NCBI RefSeq assembly: GCF_964275005.1
Contig: NC_092689.1
Coordinates: 10,863,879-10,927,878, forward strand
Reading direction: 5' to 3'
Source: Diadema setosum
Taxonomy: Eukaryota; Echinodermata; Echinoidea; Diadematoida; Diadematidae
Length of the DNA stretch: 64,000 nucleotides
The notes under the pieces are model-generated. The model did not search any database. It was not told the origin of the DNA and saw only the letters and a list, made by a program, of their open reading frames with translations. Of this stretch, positions 48,501-58,187 are shown piece by piece (the first letter of the stretch is position 1; every line of letters begins with the position of its first letter). A program made the position numbers and the translations under genes.

Positions 48501-51500
48501 GCAAACTTTTGGTACACTTTTGGTACCCATTTTTAGCACATCGGGAAGTGGTACACTTTTGGCTTGATTCAGTTCGGTAAGGTACACTTCAGGAGTGTTT
48601 GAACGCTCCTCTGGTGTGGGTACGTAACGGTACAGTTTACGTTAGGAGAGCGCTCGAACGCACCTTTAGTCTCTTTCTCTCTCTTCTATTGTAAAATTGT
48701 TTCTTTTTCCAACAGAGTCCAACTGGAGGTCGAGTCACGATATTTCAGTGTACGTTACCCTCTGTTGGTGTGGGCGCCCTCAAGTCGCGAGAGGATCCCA
48801 ATCAAAGAGCCACAGCAAAGGTAGCTACAACTCTCTTGCCCATTTGTAGTTATTTCCAACTAATAACTGAGTCCTAAACATATGATTGTGTATAATTATT
48901 TAGGATGGAGAGGGGGCAATTGTGGTATCATTTATTTCTTCAAAGTATTATCCAATGCTTACATTTTACACTAGTTATTCATTGAACTTTCAGTATATTA
49001 TAAAGATGAATATATCTTCAGTTTTACAGTCTTTGTTTTGAAAAGGTTAAGTTATAATGTTATGTATTTTAGGGTTGTTAATCTGAGTGACATTACTTCA
49101 AAGCTGATGATCCTCAAAAGACTTTTTGTGCACTATGCCAGCTTTGACTTGTGGAATTTTAGTGAAATATCTGCGCAGAAGGACAGTCTATGTCTTGCAA
49201 ATTTTTTGTACATTGATAGACATGTGTGAGCTAAAAAATTGTAATGTTCTTATCTTTGATCGTGTTTGCTTGAATCCATCATCTTAGAGTGTGCCAAACC
49301 TTGGTCCCGCCACTGACTTCTACAAGAGAACGGCCCTGGAGTACTCTGGACACCAGGTGGCAGCAGACTTGTTTGTATTGGGCGCACAGTACATGGACAT
49401 TGCAACTCTTGGTATGTCTGTCACGAGTTTTAATGTTTTTGGTTTGCTTTTTTTTTTCACTCAGTGAGACATGACAATATTGCATCCTATTCCATGAAGT
49501 GATTACTGTATTGATGTCCTACTTTTTGCATACTTAAAAATTTCATGCTGAGCACCTCAGAAACATGTTTGTGAAAGTGATAGAATGGAAAGACATTTGT
49601 ATAGTACATAGATAAAAATTATGGAATGTAATTTAGTGCAAATAAAAGACAAATAAATAAGTGGCATACCATCTGTGTTGTTTGAAATAGAAGCAACAAG
49701 ATGAAATTATATGAATTCATTAATATTAACTGAATATTGTGGATGTGAAATGTCTCTTCTGAAGTTAATTTGCTGATGAGGTGGAAAGTGTGCAAATGGT
49801 TGTGACCAAAAGACTCTCTTCAAAAAAAAAAAAAAAAAGGAAAGAAAGAAAGAAATACTGTGTAGCATACAGAAGAGTTACAGCAGATAATGTTTGAGAC
49901 CCATTACAGAGCTATCCCATCATGAAGGCTTGTCATGTGTATGGTATTATTTAGTGTCACAAAAGTCTGAAAGAATTGACCTTTGCTTTTTCCTCAATTT
50001 CCACACGCAGCTGGCATAGCAAAGTTTTCTGGGGGCTGCCTGAACCACTACCCGGCGTTCCACACCGTGCAGAATCCAATGCAGGCGGAAAGACTCGAGT
50101 CTGACTTCAGGAGGTATCTGACGAGAAAGATCGGCTTCGAGGCAGTCATGAGGATACGATGCACAAAGGGTGAGACTCTTATCCTTGTTGTCCTTCTTTG
50201 AAACCTTTGCTTCAGCCTGAAAGCTGCTTAGTGGGAGAGGATGGAATTGGCCCATTAGTAAATATTGTGCTGCAATCTATCTCGAGGATAAATTTACCTA
50301 CAGTCGACACCGTGTTTCATGAACTCGAATATGCTGACATGAAGGGCAAACTTTTTTTGCACATGCTGTGTTCTGTGCCTGTAACATGAAAATAAGATAG
50401 GTTCCCCTAAAACAGATGCAATTCAAGGTGATGTAAAGTGTATACAATTCACTTTCATGCAAATTTGATCATTCTGCTGTCTTAAAAAGGACTGATTATA
50501 AAGTCCCTGTTCATATGATTCTCACAACATAACACCTGAAATATGGCAGTGAACATGAAAATGAAACCTTTGGAAAATAAAGGTCCTACATTGGTTCCAG
50601 TCAGTTGCTTTGGTAGTGATGTGGTTTATTGTTTGATGCAAAGCATTGAAATGTCAAATGAGTTTTGTTGAAGATGGGGGAATGAATACCACCTACAGCC
50701 ACAATCTATTGTAAATCAACAGTCAGATCAGCCGCGAATTGCGTAGTTCATATGAGCAATTTACTTATGCTTCTGACATTGCTCTGATACCAAATTTGAA
50801 ACCGTTGTTTTTGTTTCGCATCGTCTCTCTCCCCACTACCGTCCATCAGGGATGAGCATCCATGCGTTCCACGGAAACTTCTTTGTGCGGTCGACGGACC
50901 TGCTCTCCCTGCCGAACATCAACCCCGACGCTGGCTTTGCCATGCAGGTAGCCATAGAGGACAACCTCAACAGCTCCTCCATGGCTTGCTTCCAGGCAGC
51001 ACTACTCTACACAAGCAGCAAAGGTTGGTCATTCAGCCACTTCAGTTGACCAAGGATCTCTTGACCACTTGACCTGTTCCATTAAAGTGATACATCCATG
51101 CTGGGAAATTTTATGCATAGAGTGTATATCACAAATTGTTTATGTATGCACAGTGGATGATAGTCTGTTTAGTGAAAAGAAAATGTACCGTTTTTATCAG
51201 GATTAGTAATCAGGATACTGGGTACATATTGAAGCTGATCCATTTTTCATTCTTGGCCTTTCAGTTCAATTTGATTTTTTTTTTTAAAATCATACATAAA
51301 TTAACAGTGCATGTATATGAACAAAAATCTACATGATAAGTTCACGTTATAGTGATCACGAAAATGATCATAATTCCCGTGTGTGATATTGTTCCTTACA
51401 ATTCAAATGAGTTCTCTGTCATCATATGAAGAAACAAGTTTATCATTGGTGTTGTTAATTCATTCACATGTCAACGATCCATGCAGACCTTCAAGTCATG

Positions 51501-54500
51501 ATGCTTTGTGTAATGACCCAATTTAGTCAGTGGTTGGTGTCTGTTTAAATGTTTTCTGAGAGGTTTGACCGAGGTTCTGACACAATGGGAGAAAAGTGAC
51601 AATGATAGCCATAACAGTGAATATATCCATGACTTTATAAGCTTCAAGTCCCATCGTTGAAGTTTGTCAGTTCAAAGTGAATGTTTGTTTGTTGTTTTTC
51701 TGTCATTAGGTGAACGCCGGATCCGAGTTCACACCATGTGCCTGCCGGTGGCCAACCAGCTGACAGATGTCATTGTATCAGCAGATCCCCAGGCCATCAC
51801 AGGGCTTCTGTCTAGGATGGGTGGGTTATGTAACCTCACCTTTTTGTTGTGTGATGAATATGTTTACCCTTGTGTGGTATTGACCAATGATTGGCACATT
51901 TAATCACCATTTCTTGTTGATATGTGGTTCAACGCTGAGAATACCTCCTGAAAACAAATGACATATTATCTTGTTTTTCCTCAGGAAAACTTCCTTTTCC
52001 AGAATGAAATTACATCATGTTGACAATAGATTGTGCTCTAATCTTGTTGACTGTCATTTTTATGTTTTCATTTCAGCATTGAATCATAGAAAAAGCGGGT
52101 TTTCCACTTGTAATCGGAAACTCAGGGCATTTCAACAAAGTGAAGTACATTGTATTTGTGACGCCGTGAGTAGGAAACATGCAAGAGAGAGAGAGAAAAA
52201 AATGGACTATTCAGTAGTGGCATATTTTGCTCTAAATCTTCCCCTCCCTCCCAACCCCCATTTTAGCGGTGGACAAGTGCCAGACGTCCAATCTCGGGGA
52301 TGCCAGAGATGCCCTGGTCAACGTGTGCATTGACTCCCTGGCCGCCTACCGGACGACCCTCGCCAACTCCCACGCCATGGGCGCCCTCATGTGCCCGCCC
52401 AATCTCCGCCTCCTGCCGCTGTACACCCTGTCACTGCTGAAGAACGTGAGTAGAGACTTGTGACGTGCGGTGGGCTCGTCTGCACGATTCTGTTGCCACA
52501 AGAGCCAGAGCTGCCCAATTATCTCCCTGTTTATGCAGGAGGTTTATTGAAACACATGTAGCACAAAATGATCTCCCTGATTTCTCGTTAGAACCACGGA
52601 ATTTCAATGTCTTGAGTGCAAGCATCCCCTGGAATGCAAGTTTGTAGTATACAGAAGTGATTTAAACTTCTCCTCTCTTCTTCACTTTCTTCAGTTAAAG
52701 ATGATTCACAAGAGATTATTTGTCCATGTATGTAATTCAGCTGTGGTAGCAAGACAACACTGAGGTAGCAATAAATTACTTTTTTTTTCTGCCACTTGAT
52801 AGTTCAGGAAGACATTTTGATTACATGTCGCATGTTTGATCTGATTTTGCAGATGGCGTTCCGCCTCGGCACAAGCACCAAGCTGGACAGCCGTGTGTTC
52901 GCCATGGAAATGTTCAAGTGCATGCCCCTCCTTTACATCATGCTCCATGTGCATCCCGACCTCTACCCAGTGCACAACTTGAGCGATGAGGTAAGGCGCC
53001 CTCTTGGGATCCTCTGGAGCAGAGCTTCACGCGAATATTGCTGTTTGTCAAATGTCTAAATGAAAGTAAAGTGATCTCAGAGAATGTCATATGATTGTAG
53101 TGAAAGTGGAGTTTACATTTGTATATTTCTTGGGTAGTTCATTTTATAAAAAGTATGCCTGTCAGAGTAACTAGTTAAACATGTTACCCTCAACAGGAAA
53201 ACAAGTCAAATTAATTTCTTTCTTTTTTTTCACAAAAGGTATTTACACATTTTGAGACAGAATGACATTGATGTGAGTGTGTGAACTTCGTCTTAGTGAC
53301 ATTTTCTATCCATTATCTGTGCTCGAATTTCTGGCATAGTAAAGTGTCATTAAACTGGAATGGACTTTGCTTTTGTAAATGAAAAATGCAAATTATTAGT
53401 TTCTTTAGTCCATATCAGTGCAACTTTTGATTATTCACCAGCAGGGAAATATCCTTTATCAGGCTTGTGACTATTTGTGCATTCAAATCCCTTACTGTGT
53501 ATACAGTCATCATGTGAAAACTGTACCATGAGATAACAAGGCATTGCAGTGGTACAAATGAAAAACAAATCCTTGTTTCAATGTCATGCTGTGGTAATTT
53601 CAAAGCAAACATATATTGATATTTGTACTGAATTATCTGGAAACTTATCATAAAGTCTTTCTATTCAACCCTCTCCCTTGATTTAAAAAATATATATAGG
53701 GCGGTCTGCTGATCAATGATCAAGCCATACCCCAGCCGGGTCTTATCGGTCTGTCGTCTGAGTACCTCAGCAGGGACGGTGCATTCCTCATGGACTGCGG
53801 TGATGCCATGTACCTCTTTGTCGGTCAGACCATCTCGCCTGAATTCTGCCAGGACGTCTTGGATGTCCCAAACTTTGCAAGCATACCAGAAGGAATGGTG
53901 AGTTAGCTGTTATAAATTTCTTTTACAGGTCTATGTCTTTGATGCATGCAGATTAAAGTCACAAAGATTATGCAGATGAAGTCACCTCTAATTTTCATCT
54001 TACAGTCAGTCAATGTGTATACAGGATCATTTGTAATTTTTTTGTTTTTTTTGGTAAAGATAATATGCTCTGTGAAGAAAATGAGAAATGAATTGAACTA
54101 AATTGAACTGAAAGAGTCAACAACTGTGTCACATTAGTTGTGTGGTTTTCATATTTGTACTTTAAAGGCACTGGTTGACAGAAATTGGCAGTTTTCATTT
54201 GAAGATTAACCTTCCTTGATCTCAGACAAGATTTTGCTCATATTTCCTTTTCTGCTGTGATATGAATTAGTCATCGGAACCTGTAATTCTTCATTCTAGA
54301 TGGAGCTTCCAGAGCTGGATAACTCGACGTCGGATAGGATGAGGACCTTCATTAGCTGGCTTCTTGAGAAGAGGCCCTACCATGCACCTCTCCTGGTCAT
54401 TAGGTTAGTGGAGATGACAAGGGACTGTCAATTTGATTGTGGCAGTATTCACATTGTATACATGTATCACTTTAGCTTGACCATGCAGATAAGAGTGATG

Positions 54501-54957
54501 GATTTTTTTTTTTTTTTTTTTTTGAGTTGTGAGGACGATGGGTTCCCCTTTTTCAAAACTTTACAAGTTTTGTAATATTCTGTCCTCAACTTCAAAAGTA
54601 ATGGGGGGGGGGGAGTATAGGAATGGGCAGTCTCATGGTACACTGTGAAAAGAATATCCATATATAAATCTTCCACTGTGGTTCTGCACAATATTGATTC
54701 GGTAAATCATCATTGTGTTAGAAGTAGAGCGCCAATACACTCGTTAGATGAGAATGTCATTTTGATGCAGAAGCGATGCCAAAAGGTTACGCACAGAAAG
54801 TAAACGATGCTTGGCTGATTGTAGTATGCTTCACCCTTTCTTCAGGGACGACAGCAAGCAGCGCGGCCTGTTCCTGAGGAATCTCATCCAGGATCGCACA
54901 GAGGGCTCCATGTCATACTACGAGTTCATCCAGCATTTGCAGAAAGAGGTTAAGTAG
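24600..54957 (+). CDS. sec24: Sec24 (A/B class) COPII cargo adaptor, complete coding region
   Basis: 22 coding exons: 24610-25570, 28872-29042, 38148-38246, 39503-39811, 40576-40757, 42273-42433, 43534-43636, 44075-44201, 44966-45075, 45785-46016, 46847-46902, 47419-47520, 48716-48820, 49288-49411, 50011-50169, 50850-51023, 51710-51820, 52267-52445, 52853-52990, 53700-53897, 54300-54403, 54846-54957. They sum to 4017 nt, 1338 aa plus TAG, with every phase matching. Residues 1 to about 600 are Pro/Gly/Met-rich and disordered. The zinc finger has Cys675, 678, 696 and 699 (CRSC...CNLC). The trunk starts near [15 protein letters not shown] (about 743), followed by beta-barrel and helical parts and a gelsolin-like end (from about 1202). 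Segments such as [20 protein letters not shown] and [10 protein letters not shown] match vertebrate SEC24A/B, not C/D. The start is decided by an in-frame TAA at 24604-24606, six bases before the ATG. Sec24 pairs with Sec23, binds cargo export signals and is recruited by Sar1-GTP, the product of the divergent neighbour. Confidence 0.96.
24610..25570 (+). CDS. sec24: sec24 exon coding the disordered N-terminus
   Basis: A single 961-nt coding stretch (residues 1-320, ending in phase 1 at a TCAG/GTGAGT donor). The acceptor is TTTCAG at 24594-24599. The product is low-complexity: PGM/PGMQ repeats near residues 14-27, many PPP runs and Ser-rich stretches. Vertebrate Sec24A/B also carry a long unordered N-terminal arm of this kind that is poorly conserved between species. 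The strong Pro/Gly codon bias leaves a second frame open for 155 codons (24543-25010), which is probably a shadow; see the findings for a possible role as an upstream frame. Confidence 0.9.
25571..28871 (+). other. sec24 intron, no second gene seen
   Basis: A 3.3-kb intron with T and A homopolymers (about 26983-27008, 28025-28041) and a G run at about 26477. The 165-codon minus-strand frame at 26241-26738 has no recognisable domain and includes translated homopolymers, so I consider it chance. Confidence 0.6.
28872..29042 (+). CDS. sec24: sec24 N-terminal exon, phase-symmetric (57 codons)
   Basis: 171 nt between a CCCCACCAG acceptor and a TCAG/GTACAT donor, entering and leaving in phase 1. 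Reads as Pro/Ser-rich residues 321-377, including [20 protein letters not shown]. Its GC content is well above the surrounding intron. Because it is an exact multiple of three with equal phases it can be skipped without a frameshift. Similarity to known Sec24 is weak because this region is disordered in all members; inclusion rests on splice sites, open frame and composition. Confidence 0.72.
30362..30928. mobile_element. MITE family G with long inverted repeats, copy 2
   Basis: Starts TTAAAGGGAAGATAAACCC and ends GGGTTTACCTTCCCTTTAA. Arms extend over about 200 bp, including 'aatgtggattgagtgaaagc', 'aaaatcggacaatcgatgca' and 'ggatgaggagactactagag' with their complements on the right. About 567 bp, no coding. 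The TTAA edges could reflect a TTAA-type target. Confidence 0.88.
31081..31321. mobile_element. MITE-like element B
   Basis: Left 'tgtatatgccatatattt' and right (complement) 'gtatgcgccaaatgtttcat' form an imperfect inverted pair. The body has several 'ttcgcga' motifs in both orientations, in the style of family A. Single copy in this window. Confidence 0.5.
33545..33927. mobile_element. MITE family H, copy 1
   Basis: AAAGGGATGGTACAGTATTGG at the left is mirrored by the right-end complement AAGGGATCGTACAGTTTTGG. Body: 'gtttatttgatgaaaatcgg' pairs with 'ccaattttcatcaaataaac'. A 29-bp perfect palindrome sits at 33726-33754. A second copy at 39029-39419 shares most of its length. Internal to a sec24 intron. 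Confidence 0.85.
34111..34149 (+). repeat. (AAAT)n microsatellite
   Basis: About eight TAAA units with one interruption. Confidence 0.9.
36567..37053. mobile_element. non-autonomous DNA transposon E with subterminal repeats
   Basis: GGCTGCGTTTATCTAACTT at the left and AGTTTTAGATAAACGCAGCC at the right. Inside, 'tgcgtttatct' recurs (36663, 36865 and, as tgcatttatct, 36972), and 'aaacgcgttt'-type palindromic motifs occur many times in both orientations. About 487 bp, no coding. Repeated subterminal motifs are a usual transposase-binding layout. Confidence 0.8.
38148..38246 (+). CDS. sec24: sec24 N-terminal exon, phase-symmetric (33 codons)
   Basis: 99 nt after a TTCTTCTTCAG acceptor, ending at CAAG/GTAGAC, phase 1 on both sides. 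Codes residues 378-410, starting [20 protein letters not shown]. It sits at the end of a 9.1-kb intron, and a MITE copy begins only 34 bp after its donor. Frame and composition fit the flanking exons; like 28872-29042 it could be a cassette. Confidence 0.75.
38280..38476. mobile_element. MITE family A copy beside a sec24 donor
   Basis: TACTGTAAAAGTGAAAATTT to 'atccacatttacagta'. Shares 'caaccagaaattagc' and 'ttaccTGGCCGAGCGC' with other copies but has lost most CG dinucleotides to TG/CA, as expected from methylated-CpG decay. It starts 34 bp after the donor of exon 38148-38246. Confidence 0.75.
38621..38971. mobile_element. MITE family A copy split by a tRNA-derived insertion
   Basis: The left part reads 'gtggaaattttcattgtgtt', 'gaaaccagaagctagcgcga' and 'attctgcggaatta'. 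The right part resumes at 'gaattaaaaacatgtgaaat' and ends 'aaaatatccacttttacagt'. Both halves match the intact copy at 41103-41315 in order; the break is filled by 38762-38892. Confidence 0.8.
38762..38892 (+). mobile_element. tRNA-derived SINE-like insertion
   Basis: About 131 bp inserted in a MITE, flanked by GAATTAA on both sides (38755-38761 and 38893-38899), as in a target duplication. It holds a box A (AAGCTTAGTCGG, 11 of 12 consensus), an anticodon arm with loop CTAGCAA (AGC, Ala-type), and a T arm TCGGG-TTCGAAT-TCCGA with box B. The acceptor stem does not pair, so it is not a working tRNA gene. Confidence 0.65.
39029..39419. mobile_element. MITE family H, copy 2
   Basis: AAAGGGATGGTATAGTATTGG start, near-identical order of blocks to 33545-33927 ('ttggtggagatgagaattgg', 'aatgttagaaacctgaaatt', 'aggtctcaaccaaaact'). 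The central palindrome is decayed ('aaaaagtgggttccaccttt'). It ends 83 bp before the acceptor of exon 39503. Confidence 0.85.
39503..39811 (+). CDS. sec24: sec24 N-terminal exon with Gly-Pro-Pro-Met tandem repeat
   Basis: 309 nt after TTCTTCTTCAG, ending at ATGACAG/GTAGGT, phase 1 on both sides, residues 411-513. It begins [18 protein letters not shown] and then turns into a tandem run: four MGGPP units (466-485) followed by TGPP/MGPP units (to about 502). The 15-bp DNA units (about 39668-39779) are near copies, so length may vary between alleles. Confidence 0.82.
40576..40757 (+). CDS. sec24: sec24 exon, end of disordered arm
   Basis: 182 nt after TTTTTTCAG, ending GAGGCA/GTGAGT. It enters in phase 1 and leaves in phase 0, residues 514-574, with QQPG/PP/GMAQ-rich sequence and a charged end (PNDAIKKEA). 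This exon, unlike the three before it, cannot be skipped alone without breaking the frame. Confidence 0.85.
41103..41315. mobile_element. MITE family A, intact reference copy
   Basis: 213 bp. TACTGTAAAAGTGGAAATTT at the left, 'gaaaatatccacttttacagta' complement-like at the right, with a perfect 15-bp terminal inverted repeat and TA at both ends. The body is dense in 'cgcg' (about ten occurrences), unlike the AT-rich intron around it, so it has had little time to lose CpG. No coding. Confidence 0.88.
42273..45075 (+). CDS. sec24: sec24 exons for the linker and zinc-finger domain
   Basis: Exons 42273-42433, 43534-43636, 44075-44201 and 44966-45075 (residues 575-741). The first holds the motif [12 protein letters not shown], comparable to the NLLQ-type linker of Sec24A/B. 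The next reads [19 protein letters not shown], like the vertebrate CFRCTLTNIP segment. The third carries the zinc ligands C675, C678, C696 and C699; the fourth reads [20 protein letters not shown], a Sec24 hallmark. The zinc finger contributes to the Sec23 interface. Splice phases are 0/2, 2/0, 0/1 and 1/0. Confidence 0.93.
42482..42545 (+). repeat. G-rich tract in a sec24 intron
   Basis: Purine tract with a G run of about 14 and several GGGG/GGGA groups, beginning about 50 bp after the donor at 42434. Could fold into G-quadruplexes in the pre-mRNA. Confidence 0.7.
42749..43115. mobile_element. MITE-like element with TTTAAAGG ends
   Basis: Left TTTAAAGGTCCAGTTTACC and right GGTAAATTATGCCTTTAA form an imperfect inverted pair around 367 bp without coding. 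The TTTAA edges recall family G. Single copy here. Confidence 0.45.
45785..54957 (+). CDS. sec24: sec24 exons for trunk, beta-barrel, helical and gelsolin domains
   Basis: Thirteen exons (residues 742-1338). Trunk: [16 protein letters not shown] to about [12 protein letters not shown] (45785-48820). The following exons read [17 protein letters not shown] and [19 protein letters not shown] (50011-51023), [15 protein letters not shown] (51710-51820), [11 protein letters not shown] (52267-52445) and [17 protein letters not shown] (52853-52990). The gelsolin-like end has [17 protein letters not shown] (53700-53897), and the protein ends [15 protein letters not shown]. All match vertebrate SEC24A/B in order. 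Several donors are weaker than consensus (GTTGGT at 51024, GTTAGT at 54404) but the protein match leaves little doubt. Confidence 0.95.
48257..48665. mobile_element. non-autonomous DNA transposon F
   Basis: AGGGTGCGTTCAAGCACTCT at the left and AGAGCGCTCGAACGCACCT at the right; about 409 bp. Inner 'ggtacacttttgg' and 'gtttgaacgctcct' motifs repeat. The style (gcgtt, direct and inverted subterminal motifs) resembles element E. Its right end lies 50 bp before the sec24 exon at 48716. Confidence 0.75.
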
Positions 54958-55826
54958 TCTCGGCTGCAGGTGTATCGCCGGCATCATCATCATCATCATC
55001 CCAGACATCCGCGACATTCTACCGGCCAAGAGAATTGGCGAAGTGAAGCTGACACATGACGTGCCTCCATTGACATCTTCTGTTTTTTCAAGCGTAGAAA
55101 TATTCAGATTTCATGATCGTGCATTCAAAGTCTCAAAGTGTCCGATTGGTTGTGTTTTGTTTTTGATTTTTTTTTTTTTTTTTAGCCATTGCAATAGTTC
55201 AGCAATATGTTACTTTGTTTTGAAAAAATATTAAATTCACAGATTTTTATGTGGCAGTAAAGTAAGCAAGCAAACAAACTAGAATATCAATTTTTAACAC
55301 ATTCTGCTCAGAATCACATTTGCATACATAGAGGAAGCACTGCACCTCATCAATATGTATTGCTACTTACATGTCATATCTGTCCTTTTGTGACTTCCTC
55401 CCTCTGGAGAAAAGAATATGAATAGGTTTGAGTTTTTATTTTCTGTTCACATGTACCTTTAAGTGTTTTGTGCACACGCAAAAACAGTGAGCATGTGCAC
55501 ATTTGCTCTTCACATGAAATAAGGTGTTGAAATATGTCAAGTACGAAGCTATCTGTTTGATATCTATTTGACAGTCAAGGAAGGAGATTTGCATATTCAC
55601 ATGCCACATGCAGTAAAAATCACTACACCAGTTGTGTATGAACGGGGCAGTCTTGGGCCACCCCTCTGAACTGAAGTCATGCCTGTTATAAATTATGAGG
55701 CATATTCGTCCCTCTCCCAAGAACTTTTCGAGTCATATATTCAGCATAACGTTGAAGGAATGCTGCAAGATCCTCAGCAGATGCTCAGCCATTCGCTACA
55801 TATCAAATTGCTTAACCATAGGTCTC

Positions 55827-55832
55827 AATAAA
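55827..55832 (+). terminator. candidate polyadenylation signal of sec24
   Basis: AATAAA 870 nt after the sec24 stop. A second AATAAA is at 56955-56960, and further ones lie near 59178 and 60286. The 3' UTR end cannot be fixed from sequence alone. Confidence 0.3.
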
Positions 55833-56216
55833 TGCATTGAATTCCCATTCTAAAAATCTTATTTCTTTTATGTTCTGGCACTAAAACTGTAATAATGTTA
55901 CCTTTTTCTACATATATATATACAAAGGATTGTCTCAACTCTTGTTCTGGTCAAACTGACAAACTTCAGCTCTACAATTTCTGACTTTTTCCCCATCTAT
56001 CGTGTACATGTTTTTTAAGTTGTGGCAATGTAAGTGTCGAGTCGGTAGTGACAGAAAATTCCATGTACTGATTTGTAACAATGACAAAATGTAAATATCA
56101 TTTCAGCTAAAAGACAAGTGGATCATGAGTAGCTGCTAGCATAAACAGAGAAATTTTGAGCCACTACAAACATGTTTTTGACTGAGCAGCTCCATTATTG
56201 TACCAAGAATACTGAA

Positions 56217-56424
56217 CTGTAAAACCAGAAACATTTGCGGCATGAAAATTTTGCGAATTTGAGCCGATGGCCTTTTTTTGCGGCATGAAATTATTGCAAA
56301 TTGCCACTGGCATTCAATGCATGGTGTAGAAAAACAAATTCGCATGCATTTTACTTCTGCAAATCTTGCCTCCTCACAAAAATTCATGAAAATTTCATGC
56401 ACATGAAAATTTCTGGTTTTACAG
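56217..56424. mobile_element. MITE family C, copy 1
   Basis: CTGTAAAACCAGAAACATTT at the left and AAATTTCTGGTTTTACAG at the right, 208 bp. The body has 'gcggcatgaaaatt' and 'gagccgatggcc', matching the complement of 57475-57715. In or near the sec24 3' UTR. Confidence 0.8.
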
Positions 56425-57474
56425 CATCAACACAGATACACGTAGCATGTATGTGACAGGCCTGTGCCATACTTTGAATAACTTTGAATGGAAAATGTTA
56501 CAAAGGAAGGGGAAGAAAATGGTTGTTGAAATAGTTGAAACCTAAAAGATGCCAAATGTGATTTGCAGCCACTAACATTGAAGGAAAAAAAAAAAGATGC
56601 TTTCATGAAATGTATGGCATGTAAATCTGTTCCCTCAGAACCTTGATATATTTTGCTCGTTTTGCTCTACCCTGTAAACCGGAAAAAAAAAAAAAAATAA
56701 TAATCATGAAAGTGTTTCTTCTCACTGGCAATCTGAGCTTGTTGATACTCAAGTGTGTGACTTTTCGTTCTCATCCTTGTCCATTCATGGCATTGCCTGA
56801 ATTTTAAGTGTATTTATTCATGTCAAAGAATTTTGTTTCTGGAGTACATATGTTTATTGTATTGTTTCCTTCCAAAATGTGAAATACTGTATGATTGAGC
56901 CGATACTTGTTTCATTTCAGTACACCCGTGCTGTAATACATCACACATTCTGGGAATAAATCTTCGACTTTTATGGATATAGAAGCAAGCAGAGGAGAGT
57001 GAAGAGCATTGAGTTACATGCTCCTCTTCAGACAAAGCTTCGAAAATTGCCACAAGAAGTTGGGAATGTTTCTCTGAAATCTGGTGGAGTGACCACCTTC
57101 TGAGTCCAAGATAATGTGGGTTCAAGCATAGCTGGAGGGGAGGTTTTGACTGATGGTCGTGATACTTAGTAGGACCTTAATTTATGTCCTTTCTGGATTT
57201 TCAGAGTATGCTGTTTGTGCTGGTTAGACCACCCCACAGCATCCAGGCAGTGCTCGTAATAGATTCTGTCCTTTAAAGGTCAGGTGATGGGGAGTTGCCT
57301 GTGTGCATTGTAGCTTGGCCTTGCTGTCAGCTAAGGAGGGGGCTGTATGGTGATGTCACCCTGAATTCAGATGAAATGGTCCCCATGCATTCTATTGTCA
57401 ATCAACACATTACAAATTATTGTGCATTTTTAGCAAGATTCTCTGTGGAGTTTCATGTGCACCACATCATTGAA

Positions 57475-57715
57475 TACTGTAAAACGAGGAATGTTCGCAT
57501 GCATTTTAATTTCGCGAATTTCGCGAGAGCCAGGATTCGCAAAATTAGAATGCACACGAAAGTTCTTGTCTACACTATATGCATTGAATGTTTGAGGCAA
57601 CTCGCAAATTTTCATGCCGCGAAAAAGGCCATCGGCTCCAATTCGCGGAAATTTCATGCCGCGAAAAAGGCCATCGGCTCCAATTCGCGGAAATTTCAAA
57701 TATTGTGTTTTACAG
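57475..57715. mobile_element. MITE family C, copy 2 with internal duplication
   Basis: TACTGTAAAACGAGGAATGT to 'attgtgttttacag', inverted relative to copy 1. A 42-bp unit ('ttcatgccgcgaaaaaggcc' to 'ttcgcggaaat') is present twice in tandem without visible difference (57611-57694); copy 1 has it once. Confidence 0.8.
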
Positions 57716-58160
57716 GATCTTAGTGCGACTTAGGGTTATTCACAGGTACAGGTCTTGTGCACTGTCTCCATCGTATTGGTCAAAGAGTGGGATTCTCAAG
57801 GACGTGGAGGCAGCACAGGGAAAATGAAAATTCAGCGAAGAAAGAAGTGTGATATGAGCTATCAATGGAGCATTTGAATGAACTTCAAAACTACACATTT
57901 ATTGTCTTAAAAATGCAGGGTTTTAGACCATAGATTGAAGTTTCTCAAACTTAAATGAAATCCGCAAGATAATACAGTGTCGCTTTTTTTCATGTACAGA
58001 CCAACTTTGCTGAATTTTTACCTTTTATGACCTAGGATTAGCTTGTCAGATGCCCATTATTTTTGCTGTGCATGTTAAAACCGTGTATGAACTTAGATTA
58101 AGCTAAATTGTTTGACACTTAAATAACACTAAATGTGTTGATAGTGTCGTTATGCATATA

Positions 58161-58187
58161 TCAATCAATCAATCAATCAATCAATCA
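58161..58187 (+). repeat. (TCAA)n microsatellite
   Basis: Six to seven TCAA units. Confidence 0.9.

Noticed and set aside
57295-57723. 142-codon frame downstream of sec24
   Set aside because: Most of it is translation through a family C MITE, including its tandem 42-bp unit.
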